Shown here: positions 41,954-50,521 of the stretch, piece after piece | Position numbering within the stretch: position 1 is the first letter of the stretch | How the letters are laid out: each line of letters starts with the position of its first letter | Assembly: GCF_003043945.1 (NCBI RefSeq) | Contig: NZ_PYXG01000001.1 | Span: forward strand, 186,001-250,000 | DNA: 64,000 nt | Direction: 5' to 3' | From: Prevotella sp. oral taxon 376 | GTDB lineage: Bacteria; Bacteroidota; Bacteroidia; Bacteroidales; Bacteroidaceae | Position numbers and translations under genes: made by a program | The notes under the pieces: model-generated | Told to the model about the DNA's origin: nothing | Seen by the model: only the letters and a program-made list of their open reading frames with translations | Database searches by the model: none

Positions 41954-42901
41954 TTATCTATGTCCGTTGCCGAAACTACCGCCTGAAGGGGTGCTCTGAC
42001 GCTGGGGGGCACTCGTCGACGGGCTACTGTTCCCGAAAGTGGAAGAACGGGTTACAGTGGATGGAGGTGTCGTGGAGCGACTTCCGAAGTTGCGGTTACC
42101 ACTTCCTTCCGTATGTCTCTGAGCAGGCGTATTGATACTTCCGCCGGCCCTGTCCTGGGTTGTGTTCGCCTGCTGACGGGCATTGCCGCCGCCAAAACTG
42201 CCATTGCCGTTTACGCGCCCGGTAGATACCCTGCGGTCATTGCCTACCCTGCCGCCGAACACGCGCTCATTCCCGTTGCCCAAACCACCGTTATATTGTG
42301 GGGCAGTTCTTTCCGCAGAACCTCTCACCGGGTTGTTGCGACGGATGTTGTCGGTTCTTCCGCCGAAGCTGCGATTTGCATAATAGCTGCTGCCCGTGCG
42401 GTTATGGCCACCCCGATAGGACGCATAGTTGTTCGGCCGCTCATAATAATAATAGCCCGGATCGTGATACCTATTATATATATTGTATACCACGGTGTTG
42501 TTATAATATCCCAGCGGACGATAGAAATAGCCGGCATCCGTATAGTAATTGTACTGGTAACGGGAGAGCACATACCGCAAATCGGAGTTACGGCGAGCCC
42601 AATAGGAACCATAAAAGTCATTGTAACTGCGCACATTGAGCAGATAGTCGAGGTTGATTTCATAGACTGCCGCATACTGGGCCGCGTTCAATCCCATCTC
42701 GTAAGCCATCTTATCCGACAAGTAAAGGGCCTGATTCCGGGCGTCGCTGTAGCTGAACAAGCCATAACTGCTATAGTCATCGTAGTAATAAGAGTCGTCA
42801 TAAGCCGAAACTCCCGCACCCACACTCAAGAACGAGCCACATGATGAAAGACTCACCATCATCGCCGTAAGACCTGCTATTGCCAATATATTCTTTTTCA
42901 T
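41954..42901 (-). CDS. Tyr-rich lipoprotein with Gly/Asn/Arg-rich disordered tail
   Basis: No family could be named. Residues 1-21 form a lipoprotein signal (lipobox SLSSC, Cys21). Residues about 33-165 are extraordinarily Tyr-rich (DDSYYYDDYSSYG, YYNNTVVYNIYNRYHDPGYY) with two conserved-looking helical segments (SDARNQALYLSDKMAYEMGL, AAQYAAVYEINLDYLLNVRS). From about 166 on the protein is low-complexity Gly, Asn, Arg, Ser and Thr. It is probably surface-exposed or periplasmic and may self-associate. It lies convergent with the preceding gene. Confidence 0.75.
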   Translation of the reverse strand: MKKNILAIAGLTAMMVSLSSCGSFLSVGAGVSAYDDSYYYDDYSSYGLFSYSDARNQALYLSDKMAYEMGLNAAQYAAVYEINLDYLLNVRSYNDFYGSYWARRNSDLRYVLSRYQYNYYTDAGYFYRPLGYYNNTVVYNIYNRYHDPGYYYYERPNNYASYRGGHNRTGSSYYANRSFGGRTDNIRRNNPVRGSAERTAPQYNGGLGNGNERVFGGRVGNDRRVSTGRVNGNGSFGGGNARQQANTTQDRAGGSINTPAQRHTEGSGNRNFGSRSTTPPSTVTRSSTFGNSSPSTSAPQRQSTPSGGSFGNGHR

Positions 42902-43052
42902 AATAGCACTCCTTTAATCGTTATACATCTTGTTTTATACCGCAAAGATAGAAGAAAAATCCATACGGCAACGGGGGATTATCCCTAAATCGCAGGTGTT
43001 TTTCCCTATTGTTGAGTGTATTCAGGATGTCAGGGAGCAGAGTGCTTCAAGA

Positions 43053-43628
43053 CTATACGCCGTCTTCCTCCGATTCATCGGACACTCCCTCCGGAGAGAT
43101 GGTGTCCAGTTGGGTGTCCTTGCTGATGGTGATGCTGCCCGTGCGGTCGACCTTTACCACCAGCGGGATATACTCATCGCTCGACTTGTCGGGTGAGCCC
43201 ACGCTTGCCGCAAAAATCAGCTTGTCGCCTTCAGCCTTGTCGAAGACTACACCGAGAAAGGCTCCGTTCTTCGCGAAGGAGGCGCTGATGTATGGCTGGA
43301 AATCGCTCTTCGCAAATTCACGCTTCAGGAATTCCGAGCCGTCCTTCCGCAAAATGCGGAGCGTGGTGCGGTTGTCATAATACCGCTGTTCCCCTTCGGA
43401 GATTACCGGCAGCGAGAAGTCGGCATGGAAATAGAGGTCAATCGTATACTCCGAGCCCGCCCATGCCACCTTTGTCTGCTGGCGATAGTCGCCCATCTTG
43501 CGGACGGCGGAAGGCTTCACGACCTTGGGTTTATGGGTGATAATCTCATTCTCATTCTTTTTCTTGCCGCACGAGGCGAGCAACAGGGCCGACAGGAGCA
43601 ACAAGACAAGGGAAAGTCTACTCTTCAT
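43053..43628 (-). CDS. DUF4738-type lipoprotein
   Basis: The 191-residue lipoprotein has lipobox LLLASC (Cys20). The mature protein is beta-rich (AWAGSEYTIDLYFHADFSLP, YYDNRTTLRILRKDGSEF, LIFAASVGSPDKSSDEYIPL) and ends in a very acidic tail (ESEEDGV). This matches DUF4738, a Bacteroidales family of unknown function. No partner is evident; the neighbouring genes on this strand are separated by more than 130 bp. Confidence 0.8.
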   Translation of the reverse strand: MKSRLSLVLLLLSALLLASCGKKKNENEIITHKPKVVKPSAVRKMGDYRQQTKVAWAGSEYTIDLYFHADFSLPVISEGEQRYYDNRTTLRILRKDGSEFLKREFAKSDFQPYISASFAKNGAFLGVVFDKAEGDKLIFAASVGSPDKSSDEYIPLVVKVDRTGSITISKDTQLDTISPEGVSDESEEDGV

Positions 43629-43680
43629 TTTATGGCTAAGTTTTATTCGTTACAAAGATAATCAAAAATCCCGAGAACAC

Positions 43681-43711
43681 AAAAAAGGCGCCCCCGATTT
43701 ACGGAGACGCC
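43681..43711 (-). terminator. Terminator after the DUF4890 gene
   Basis: On the minus strand GGCGTCTCCG, loop TAAAT, CGGGGGCGCC form a 10-bp stem followed by TTTTTT. Confidence 0.8.
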
Positions 43712-43766
43712 CCAATCAAATGACCTTTATAACCTATTGAATCTCTCAACTATATACGCAATTCTC

Positions 43767-44315
43767 TTATTTTTTCTCGCTCTTGTCCGCACGACAGTTG
43801 CCACAGCATGGCTTTCCGTCCATCCCGTCCTGACGACGAGGCCCGCGATTCATGAACTGCTTGCAGTCGCGCTGATATTCAGAGAACTTCTCGCTGCCGA
43901 GAATTTTCTCCAGCTCTTTGTCGTAAGCCTCACGAGCCAGCTTCCTCTCATTGCGCTTCTTGTCCTTCTCTTCCTTGCTCAGGGAGCATTTCTGGACTGT
44001 CGCCCCCGTCGTACCATCGGCCTGAGGCTGCTTGGCATCATCTTTATTCATGTGATGATGGGGGCACACATGGCCCTTCCCGCCAGGCCGGAGACCACCC
44101 GGCATGGGCAGCTTGTCGGCATATTCCTCGTTCAGCTTCTTCAGTTTCTTGGCCTGCTGGTCGTTCAGGTCATATCGCTTGACCATCCGGTCGGTGTGGC
44201 GCTGAACCATCTCGGCCTTGTCGGGTTTCTTTCCGTCCTTATTATCTACATCCTGTGCCAGGACTGCACCTGACATTGCGAATACGGCTACGATAGCCAG
44301 AATCAGTCTTTTCAT
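43767..44315 (-). CDS. DUF4890-type exported protein with His/Cys clusters
   Basis: The 182-residue protein has a signal peptide (MKRLILAIVAVFAMSGAVLAQ). It then has a charged helical domain (KAEMVQRHTDRMVKRYDLND, QQAKKLKKLNEEYADKLP) and a second helix pair (KRNERKLAREAYDKELEKIL), the layout of DUF4890 and the related Spy/CpxP-like periplasmic helical proteins. Unusual here are CPHHHMN near residue 83 and CCGNC near residue 170, which could bind a metal or form disulfides. A chaperone-like or metal-handling role is possible but unproven. A terminator follows. Confidence 0.78.
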   Translation of the reverse strand: MKRLILAIVAVFAMSGAVLAQDVDNKDGKKPDKAEMVQRHTDRMVKRYDLNDQQAKKLKKLNEEYADKLPMPGGLRPGGKGHVCPHHHMNKDDAKQPQADGTTGATVQKCSLSKEEKDKKRNERKLAREAYDKELEKILGSEKFSEYQRDCKQFMNRGPRRQDGMDGKPCCGNCRADKSEKK

Positions 44316-44444
44316 CTTTTTTCGATTTTAAATTGATAATCTCTTTTCTTAAACACAATTGCTTATTTGACGACGGAGGCCGGCAAAAGTTTAATCGATT
44401 AAGATTTTTTCAGGTTTACCGTCATCATTTTATCGCTTTTTTGT

Positions 44445-44452
44445 TACCTTTG
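44445..44452 (+). promoter_or_regulatory. -7 box for the DUF4230 pair
   Basis: TACCTTTG fits TAnnTTTG, 25 nt before the ATG at 44478. Confidence 0.55.
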
Positions 44453-44477
44453 TCTCGATATTAACTATTTATTAGGG

Positions 44478-45158
44478 ATGAAACCACCAGTATTATACCT
44501 CACCTTGTTCATCATACTGCTGTCCTCCTGCTCGGGAAGGAAGACAGAGCCAGACGCCTCTGCCCTCGACACCATTCCCATGATGGTGATGCAGATACAG
44601 CGGTGCTCGCGCCTCTACACGGCCGAATACCAGCTCCACAAAATCATCACGCACGATGACACGAAGAAACTGGAAGGCTCGTTCATGAACAAGGATTTCA
44701 GCATCGACCTCCCGCTGGGCAAGCGCAAGATAGCTCTCCCGCTGGACGCGACGGTAAAAGCCTACATCGACTTCAGCGACTTTTCGGAGAAGAACATACG
44801 CAAGCAGGGCAACCGAATCGAGGTGATACTGCCCGACCCGAAGGTGGTGCTCACGAGCACGAGGATAAACCATGAGGACGCAAAACAGTATGTGGCGTTC
44901 ACAAGGAGCAACTTCACCGACGAGGAGCTGACGAGCTATGAGCAGCAGGGACGCGACCAGATCGTGAAGGTCATCCCGAGGCTCGGCATCATAGAGACGG
45001 CCCGCTCCAACGCGGCGAGCATCCTCATCCCCATGATGGAGCAGATGGGCTACAAGCGGGAAAACATCAGGATCACCTTCCGCAAGGACTTCACGCTCAA
45101 GGACATCCGGCGGCTGATTGATAAAACGACGATAGAAAATGGAAAGACAATCCAATAA
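44478..45158 (+). CDS. DUF4230-family lipoprotein
   Basis: The 226-residue protein has a lipoprotein signal (LFIILLSSC, Cys18). Its DUF4230 domain reads LYTAEYQLHKIITHDDTKKL, RKIALPLDATVKAYIDFSDF, RIEVILPDPKVVLTSTRINH and ends with a helical RSNAASILIPMMEQMGY segment. DUF4230 proteins are widespread but uncharacterised. The gene overlaps a second DUF4230 gene by 20 nt; the two are diverged paralogues and probably form a heteromer. Confidence 0.85.
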   Translation: MKPPVLYLTLFIILLSSCSGRKTEPDASALDTIPMMVMQIQRCSRLYTAEYQLHKIITHDDTKKLEGSFMNKDFSIDLPLGKRKIALPLDATVKAYIDFSDFSEKNIRKQGNRIEVILPDPKVVLTSTRINHEDAKQYVAFTRSNFTDEELTSYEQQGRDQIVKVIPRLGIIETARSNAASILIPMMEQMGYKRENIRITFRKDFTLKDIRRLIDKTTIENGKTIQ

Positions 45159-45786
45159 TCTCCGAGATACACTCAAGCGGCTGACTGCGCGCATCTCGAT
45201 CACGGCATGGATGATCATAGCCTCGGCCATCCTCGTCGTCCTCATGGCAGTCTTCTCACTGGCATGGCTCAACCGCGACAACCACCTTTCCTTGAGCACG
45301 AACGACAGAATCAACATCACCCCGACGCAAGTGAAATCGATAGAAAACATCGGTGAATGGGAGTTTCTCTCCATCAGCGACGAGGAGCTGGTGGATACTG
45401 TGAGCCACGGTTTCTTTGGCGACAGCGAGCTCGTCAGAATCTATTACGGCACCCTGCGGCTGGGCGTGAACCTCCACAAGGTGATGCCGGGCTGGATTGC
45501 CACCGACAAGGACACTGTCGTGGCGACGCTTCCCCCGATAGAATTGCTCGACAACGATTTCATCGACGAGGCCAGGACCCTGTCGTTCCATGAGTCAGGA
45601 TCATGGTCGCAAGCCGACCGGAAAGCGCTCTACGAGAAAGCCTACAGGGTCATGAAACAGCGCTGCATGAACCGGAAGAATATCGAGATAGCCGAGAAGA
45701 ACGCCGCCCTGCAGTTCGACAATCTGCTCCGATCGATGGGATTTGAGTTTACAAGAATAAAATTTGACAAGACCGGGAGAAAATAA
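45139..45786 (+). CDS. DUF4230-family membrane-anchored protein
   Basis: The 215-residue protein has a short cytoplasmic N-terminus and one membrane helix (about 24-44, AWMIIASAILVVLMAVFSLAW). A DUF4230-like extracytoplasmic domain follows: IGEWEFLSISDEELVDTV, ELVRIYYGTLRLGVNLHKVM, DTVVATLPPIELLDNDFIDE and the helical AEKNAALQFDNLLRSMGFE. It begins inside the end of the lipoprotein paralogue (20-nt overlap). Function unknown. Confidence 0.83.
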   Translation: MERQSNNLRDTLKRLTARISITAWMIIASAILVVLMAVFSLAWLNRDNHLSLSTNDRINITPTQVKSIENIGEWEFLSISDEELVDTVSHGFFGDSELVRIYYGTLRLGVNLHKVMPGWIATDKDTVVATLPPIELLDNDFIDEARTLSFHESGSWSQADRKALYEKAYRVMKQRCMNRKNIEIAEKNAALQFDNLLRSMGFEFTRIKFDKTGRK

Positions 45787-45863
45787 AGATCAGGAACAGG
45801 GTCCTTACCTGCATCGCACGGTTCTCCACAGGATGCCACCCGCCCTGCTCCGAAAGGCCCGCC

Positions 45864-45980
45864 ATGATGGTGAAGCCCAAGATATTCTATCCCAATCACT
45901 TCTCCGAGACCCCCCTCGAGGAAATGAGAATGGCACTCGAAAGGCTCGACATCGACATCCGGACGCATCCCTTTACATAA
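45864..45980 (+). CDS. Possible 38-residue small protein
   Basis: The short frame encodes MMVKPKIFYPNHFSETPLEE followed by an amphipathic helix (MRMALERLDIDIRTHPFT). The amino-acid make-up is protein-like and codons resemble those of neighbours, unlike the competing longer frames. No promoter or homologue can be named. It may be a real small protein or the remnant of a longer gene. Confidence 0.35.
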   Translation: MMVKPKIFYPNHFSETPLEEMRMALERLDIDIRTHPFT

Positions 45981-46068
45981 CGACAAAAGCCCTCCAAGAG
46001 CACGGGGCACGCAAGACCGCAAGCCAGGAGGTGGCCACCCCGTTCGCCGACAGATGCTCCCCCGAATG

Positions 46069-46129
46069 TTACAAGCGGTGTGTAACGGTGTTACAAGCAG
46101 CGTGTAATCCTGTTACAAACTGCTTGTAA
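46069..46129. repeat. Array D: three 22-bp-period palindromic repeat units
   Basis: Cores at 46069 (TTACAAGCGGTGTGTAA), 46091 (TTACAAGCAGCGTGTAA) and 46113 (TTACAAACTGCTTGTAA, identical to the third unit of array B), exactly 22 bp apart. The array sits between the convergent DUF4230 pair and thioesterase gene. Confidence 0.92.
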
Positions 46130-46380
46130 CACCCTTATATACGGCAGAGAAAAATTCTCCCCACGACCATTGTCTCCCTCGTTTGTCCCTTGCACCGCCG
46201 GCGCAGACAGCAACAACCCGGTCTATGGGCAATGGCAGCCCTTCAAAGAAAGGAGAAACAGACCGACCTCCACGATCCTTTCCTGTAGTGGGGGAACTCC
46301 CTCCCTATGGGAAAGGACTGCGGAGAAAATCTCTTTTAGTTCTTTTCCCCTTACTTCCTACTCCTCCCTAAAAGGGAGAA

Positions 46381-46866
46381 CTACATGGAAAGCAATTGCT
46401 CGTCTTCCACTTCGCAATGGGTGAAACCCATCTCCCGCGCCTTTTCCTGGCTCATCGCATAGTACACCACATCAGCCTCCACGCAGATCTCGGCATTGCT
46501 GTTGGCTATCGTCGCATGCATGAAGACGAGGTTGCGCTTCTGGTCGGTGAGGCGAGCCTTCACCGTGAGGAGTGAGTCGGTCGATTTCACGGGCACCCGG
46601 TATCGCAAGTCGAGTCGGCTCGTAACGCCCGTAGTCTGGAGCTTCCGCATAACCACCCATCCACAGGTCTCGTCGATGAGGGTGGAAAGGATGCCTCCGT
46701 GCAGTGTCTCCACCCATCCCTGATAGTGCTCCGAGGGGTGCCAGAAAGAGATGATGTCGTCTCCGTCCTCGAAGAATTCCATATGAAGTCCTATCGGATT
46801 GCCCGGCGCACAGCCGAAGCAGTCATACCCCTCCCTGTCCAACCACGGGTTCCTGATCTTTCGCAT
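46381..46866 (-). CDS. PaaI-family hotdog-fold thioesterase
   Basis: The 161-residue protein begins MRKIRNPWLDREGYDCFGCA; the frame extends 17 codons upstream but overlaps the promoter. The hotdog-fold signature LHGGILSTLIDETCGWVV lies near residues 60-77, followed by SRLDLRYRVPVKSTDSLLTV and VEADVVYYAMS. Such enzymes cleave acyl-CoA thioesters, and the N-terminal CFGCAPGNPIGLHM pattern is common in this subgroup. The substrate is unknown. The -7 box TATTTTTGC lies 16 nt upstream. Confidence 0.88.
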   Translation of the reverse strand: MRKIRNPWLDREGYDCFGCAPGNPIGLHMEFFEDGDDIISFWHPSEHYQGWVETLHGGILSTLIDETCGWVVMRKLQTTGVTSRLDLRYRVPVKSTDSLLTVKARLTDQKRNLVFMHATIANSNAEICVEADVVYYAMSQEKAREMGFTHCEVEDEQLLSM

Positions 46867-46882
46867 AGTCTTGTCGTTTTCT

Positions 46883-46891
46883 GCAAAAATA
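46883..46891 (-). promoter_or_regulatory. -7 box for the thioesterase
   Basis: TATTTTTGC on the minus strand, 16 nt before the ATG at 46866; it excludes the longer start at 46917. Confidence 0.6.
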
Positions 46892-47017
46892 GGAAAAAAT
46901 ATTGATACATGCCGCAAGAGATGCCTGTTTTTTCACCTTAAAGACGATGTTTTTATCTTGTTTTTACAGATTCCCAATCCTGTAACCTATTTCCTTTCGC
47001 AATAATCATGGGTACTG

Positions 47018-49012
47018 TCAGCCTCCCATCAGAATCTTTAGCATCGCCGCTTGATGTCTCTTCACATCTTCGAAATTCCATTCATGGCCTGCTTCTCTAT
47101 TCCCACTATTCACATTATCTTGACACATTTGCATCATAATCATAAACTTCAGCGAAGCCACACCCACTCTTGATATTTTTCCGGACGAATCCAAATAACG
47201 AATAAGTTTTGCTTTGGGACTCCAGCATGAACCAGAGCTGTTAACTTCGCTGCCTATCATGGCATAATTGCCGAAGCTGTTGATTTCGTTTTCGTTCATG
47301 ATACTTCCGACATTAGCTTGCGGAAAGAAGTGTTCTAATGAACGGCGAGTGCGCGAGAAATAGAATTGATCGAATACCTTTTGCCCAAAGTCTGAGCAGC
47401 CCAGTTGACGGAAAAAAGCCTGACGCATATAATCACTTTCCCGCAGTTTCTTTCCCGATAGGGTTTCAGCATACATCTCCCATAACCGATAGTCCATGTA
47501 ATTGAAAACAAACAACGGAATACCTTTCGATTTCTCACTACCATCGCCATAGATGCTAACAAAGTCAGAGATGGCATTATGTGCCTCCACATCTATTCTC
47601 CCCTTTTTGAGTACAACACTGTCAAAGGATCCCGGCAATGGGGTATTGATCTCGTTTAGATACATTTTATTCAGATAGATGTCAAAGAAATACTTATCTG
47701 CCAATCTCGACAGGAAAGTACAATAATGCCGAAGGTCTCTATCGCTAAAAAGATGAAGCAAGCAGTAGAACAAATAGTTCTTGCGCTGACGAGGGGTGAA
47801 AGACACCTCAAACATCGATAGCAGCTGGACCAGCCTTTCCTGCAAATTCTTGTCTTCAGAAAGATTTCTGGAATAATAGGACTTACCCTCATGCTGCCAA
47901 TGCTCCAACTGCCACGGATTACTGTCAGGGGTATCTGCTTCATCGGCATGGTGTACAACATAGTTATCAAGAAGATACTTCGCCCTAAGAAGATTAAAGC
48001 CAAAGCGTTTGACAAAGTCTCTGTCCGGCTTAGCATTCTCAAAAGCATTGATAAGTTCCTTGTCGTCAAGGATAAAACTTCCCGGCTCAAAACCAGATTC
48101 ACTCATACGAGTGATCTTCAGTACGATAAGCAAGAAGTTTGGAAAGTCGATAATAGGCTGGAATACCTCCGTTCTACCAAACCCATCGTCCGAAACATTA
48201 GTGCCAGAAACTCCTTTGATAAACTCCTCCAGAGTATGCACCTTATGATTTCCCCCAATATCAGGAAGATCATCAAATGATACTTCAAAATACTTGAATG
48301 TCCGCAAATCTTGCCCGAAGACAGATTCGGCCTGAGGATATCTCATCTGTACATATACATTCATTTCGCTACATGCCTGCCATATCATGGCAAACTTATT
48401 CCGATCACTTTCGTCAAGATACGCAATAAGTTTCGCTTTTACTATCTCATGCTTCTCCAACTGCTCCCCACGCGAGTTCATCACCTCAAAATAATGGTTT
48501 AGGTCTACATCTCTTGGCACATTATAATGTATAATATGTACCTGCTCAAGCAAATAGTTTGCAAAACATTTCTTTTGTGTATCACCAACAACCTCATTGA
48601 TTGCATGTTTCACTATATAATATCCTTGTTGGATTCCAAAGTCGACATCATCACTATCCATACCGGACAATGTGCCTATAGTACGATTAGACTTTTCTCG
48701 TGCCCGATAAGTCAGTTTGCTACCAGTCTTCTCACCTAATGCCTTCATAATAAGGTAAAGTGTTGTCAAGCGTTGCTGGCCATCTATGACCTCATATTTA
48801 TTTTCACCTTTATCGTAGGATACCAGAGTACCTATGAAATAAGTTTCCTTCTTCATTTTGCAGGCATCCCATACATCATTTACCAATGCTGTTATTTCTT
48901 CGTTTTCCCATGCATAATTACGCTGATAGATAGGTATCTCGTATGTAATATTTTCTGGACTATTGAAGATACTATTTATAGACAGTTCTTGGAGAGGCAG
49001 ATTATCATTCAT
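47018..49012 (-). CDS. GmrSD-like DUF262-DUF1524 protein
   Basis: The 664-residue protein has an N-terminal DUF262 (ParB-like NTPase/nicking) domain with IPIYQRNYAW (26-35) and VIDGQQRLTT (75-84), the motifs required for nucleotide use in GmrS-like proteins. Its C-terminal DUF1524 region has LEHFFPQ (His561) and a following FGNYAMI, the His-Me/HNH-type nuclease site of GmrD-like halves. Fused DUF262-DUF1524 proteins are type IV restriction enzymes that attack modified phage DNA. It starts 3 bp after the companion DUF262 gene, and base composition is visibly more AT-rich than the flanking core genes. Confidence 0.9.
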   Translation of the reverse strand: MNDNLPLQELSINSIFNSPENITYEIPIYQRNYAWENEEITALVNDVWDACKMKKETYFIGTLVSYDKGENKYEVIDGQQRLTTLYLIMKALGEKTGSKLTYRAREKSNRTIGTLSGMDSDDVDFGIQQGYYIVKHAINEVVGDTQKKCFANYLLEQVHIIHYNVPRDVDLNHYFEVMNSRGEQLEKHEIVKAKLIAYLDESDRNKFAMIWQACSEMNVYVQMRYPQAESVFGQDLRTFKYFEVSFDDLPDIGGNHKVHTLEEFIKGVSGTNVSDDGFGRTEVFQPIIDFPNFLLIVLKITRMSESGFEPGSFILDDKELINAFENAKPDRDFVKRFGFNLLRAKYLLDNYVVHHADEADTPDSNPWQLEHWQHEGKSYYSRNLSEDKNLQERLVQLLSMFEVSFTPRQRKNYLFYCLLHLFSDRDLRHYCTFLSRLADKYFFDIYLNKMYLNEINTPLPGSFDSVVLKKGRIDVEAHNAISDFVSIYGDGSEKSKGIPLFVFNYMDYRLWEMYAETLSGKKLRESDYMRQAFFRQLGCSDFGQKVFDQFYFSRTRRSLEHFFPQANVGSIMNENEINSFGNYAMIGSEVNSSGSCWSPKAKLIRYLDSSGKISRVGVASLKFMIMMQMCQDNVNSGNREAGHEWNFEDVKRHQAAMLKILMGG

Positions 49013-49015
49013 ATT

Positions 49016-50521
49016 CTATTTGATATAAAACTTGTATTCAACAAAATAATGTAGGTAATTCTGATAGATATTCTTGTCATTCTCGTCAATATCTTCAGTA
49101 TTAGCTTTGACCACAGCCTTGGTCAAAGGATGAATACGGCCAGCAAGTTCACTGAGCAAAATTGTCGGCGACGATGCCTCCGCAATACATTTGTAAAGAT
49201 TAAACGAGTTGATACGACCATTACCCATGATATAGTTTTGAGCTGACAACCAACCCAAATTACTGTATTGCGCCCTCAATGAGTATGCCCAAATAAAATC
49301 CATGACGACAAACTGTTCAAAGATATCAATATCTAATCTTGTCGGTTTATCAGGGCAGAAACGGTCGACATAGAGCAATGCCGCCAAATCAAAGAGATTG
49401 CGGATAATTCGGTTTCCTATACCATTTTTATATTTTCTCAGATCCCGCGTTTCCACAATTTTGTTGCCATTAATGAAATAACCCATATATTTGTCGTTAT
49501 TCTGAATATCCTTCAGAATATTGAAATAATGATTCGTGTAATCAAAGAATGGTTTTCCTGATATAATGGGCGCGTCAATCTGGAAAGGGTTCAATTCTCT
49601 CATTCCAGAGACAAAGGGCATAGCAGATTGATTCAACATTTCTGCATAAGCATATGCCCCCTTATAAAATTGGGCATAAGGTAAGTTATCATGTCTGCTG
49701 ATTCCCTTGAATTTGTCAATATTGTGCTCATTAAGCCCCCATGCCTTATTACCATGTACCCATTCTCTTACTCTATATAAATATTCAGCAAAAAGACTTG
49801 CAAGATCCTTTTGATCGATGTTTTCCCATCGCTTTACAATTCTCTCGGTCTCTGTTTCTTCTATTCCATCCATCTCTCTAAGGTGATATGCCTTTAGTAG
49901 GTCGTGCGGATAGAGCTTTTTTCCACGAGCGTTCTGGGAATCAAAAAACTGAAAAGCCTCTGATATGTTATTAGTGATGACTACAATAAGTTCGCATTGC
50001 TGTTCGACAAAGTCACGAAGTTCTGTTATTGCACGGTCTTTGCGCAAAGCCTCCTGGTGATCCTTAAAGATATTCGTCCTTGTGTGCTCGTCTACCATGG
50101 CATCACATCGGCGTTCAAACGCTCTGAAATTATTAGCAATATTCTCCCGGGTAGATGGATTATCTGGCAATTTCTCCTTCAGAAAATCGATATGGTTTTC
50201 ACAAAGTGTCGTAAGCAAAAGGACAAAAGTCATTATGCGCTGCTGACCATCCACGATATTGTAACACCTGTCGTTCTCGTTGTAATGCAGGATAAGTGTA
50301 CCGACGCGATAAACTTCCTTGTTCGAATTCTTGGCATCGATAATGTCGTCAAGTAGCTGGATGGCATTCTTGGCTGTCCACTTATATGGGCGTTGGTAGT
50401 TCGGTATCTTCAAATTAATACCTTTCAATGCCTCTCCTCCACGCACTCGCGAAATCTCATTCTTTATCAGCAGTTCACCTATCTTGGCAATGCCTAACTG
50501 CAAATTTATATTGTTTGCCAT
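49016..50521 (-). CDS. DUF262-only protein, partner of the GmrSD-like gene
   Basis: The 501-residue protein carries a DUF262 domain with IPNYQRPYKW (39-48), YRVGTLILHY and NIVDGQQRIMTFV (88-100). No DUF1524 His-Me nuclease motif is visible in the C-terminal half, which is helical (HYFNILKDIQNN, FDLAALLYVDRFCPDKP). It is therefore a nuclease-less relative of its neighbour, to which it is joined by a 3-bp gap. It overlaps the upstream ATPase gene by 16 nt. Such DUF262 pairs occur in defence islands, but how the two divide the work is not known. Confidence 0.87.
   Translation of the reverse strand: MANNINLQLGIAKIGELLIKNEISRVRGGEALKGINLKIPNYQRPYKWTAKNAIQLLDDIIDAKNSNKEVYRVGTLILHYNENDRCYNIVDGQQRIMTFVLLLTTLCENHIDFLKEKLPDNPSTRENIANNFRAFERRCDAMVDEHTRTNIFKDHQEALRKDRAITELRDFVEQQCELIVVITNNISEAFQFFDSQNARGKKLYPHDLLKAYHLREMDGIEETETERIVKRWENIDQKDLASLFAEYLYRVREWVHGNKAWGLNEHNIDKFKGISRHDNLPYAQFYKGAYAYAEMLNQSAMPFVSGMRELNPFQIDAPIISGKPFFDYTNHYFNILKDIQNNDKYMGYFINGNKIVETRDLRKYKNGIGNRIIRNLFDLAALLYVDRFCPDKPTRLDIDIFEQFVVMDFIWAYSLRAQYSNLGWLSAQNYIMGNGRINSFNLYKCIAEASSPTILLSELAGRIHPLTKAVVKANTEDIDENDKNIYQNYLHYFVEYKFYIK

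Larger units (their letters stand above)
45787..46380. other. 594-bp gap with a possible 38-residue gene and repeat array D
   Basis: The gap between convergent genes holds a short frame at 45864-45980, array D at 46069-46129, and about 230 bp of pyrimidine-rich sequence (46152-46380) in which I see only weak hairpins. A 121-codon frame at 45764-46129 runs across these and through the array and is not coding. Confidence 0.5.

Noticed and set aside
45764..46129. 121-codon plus-strand frame
   Set aside because: It runs through array D, its residues 100-121 are just translated repeats, and it conflicts with the more protein-like 38-codon frame.
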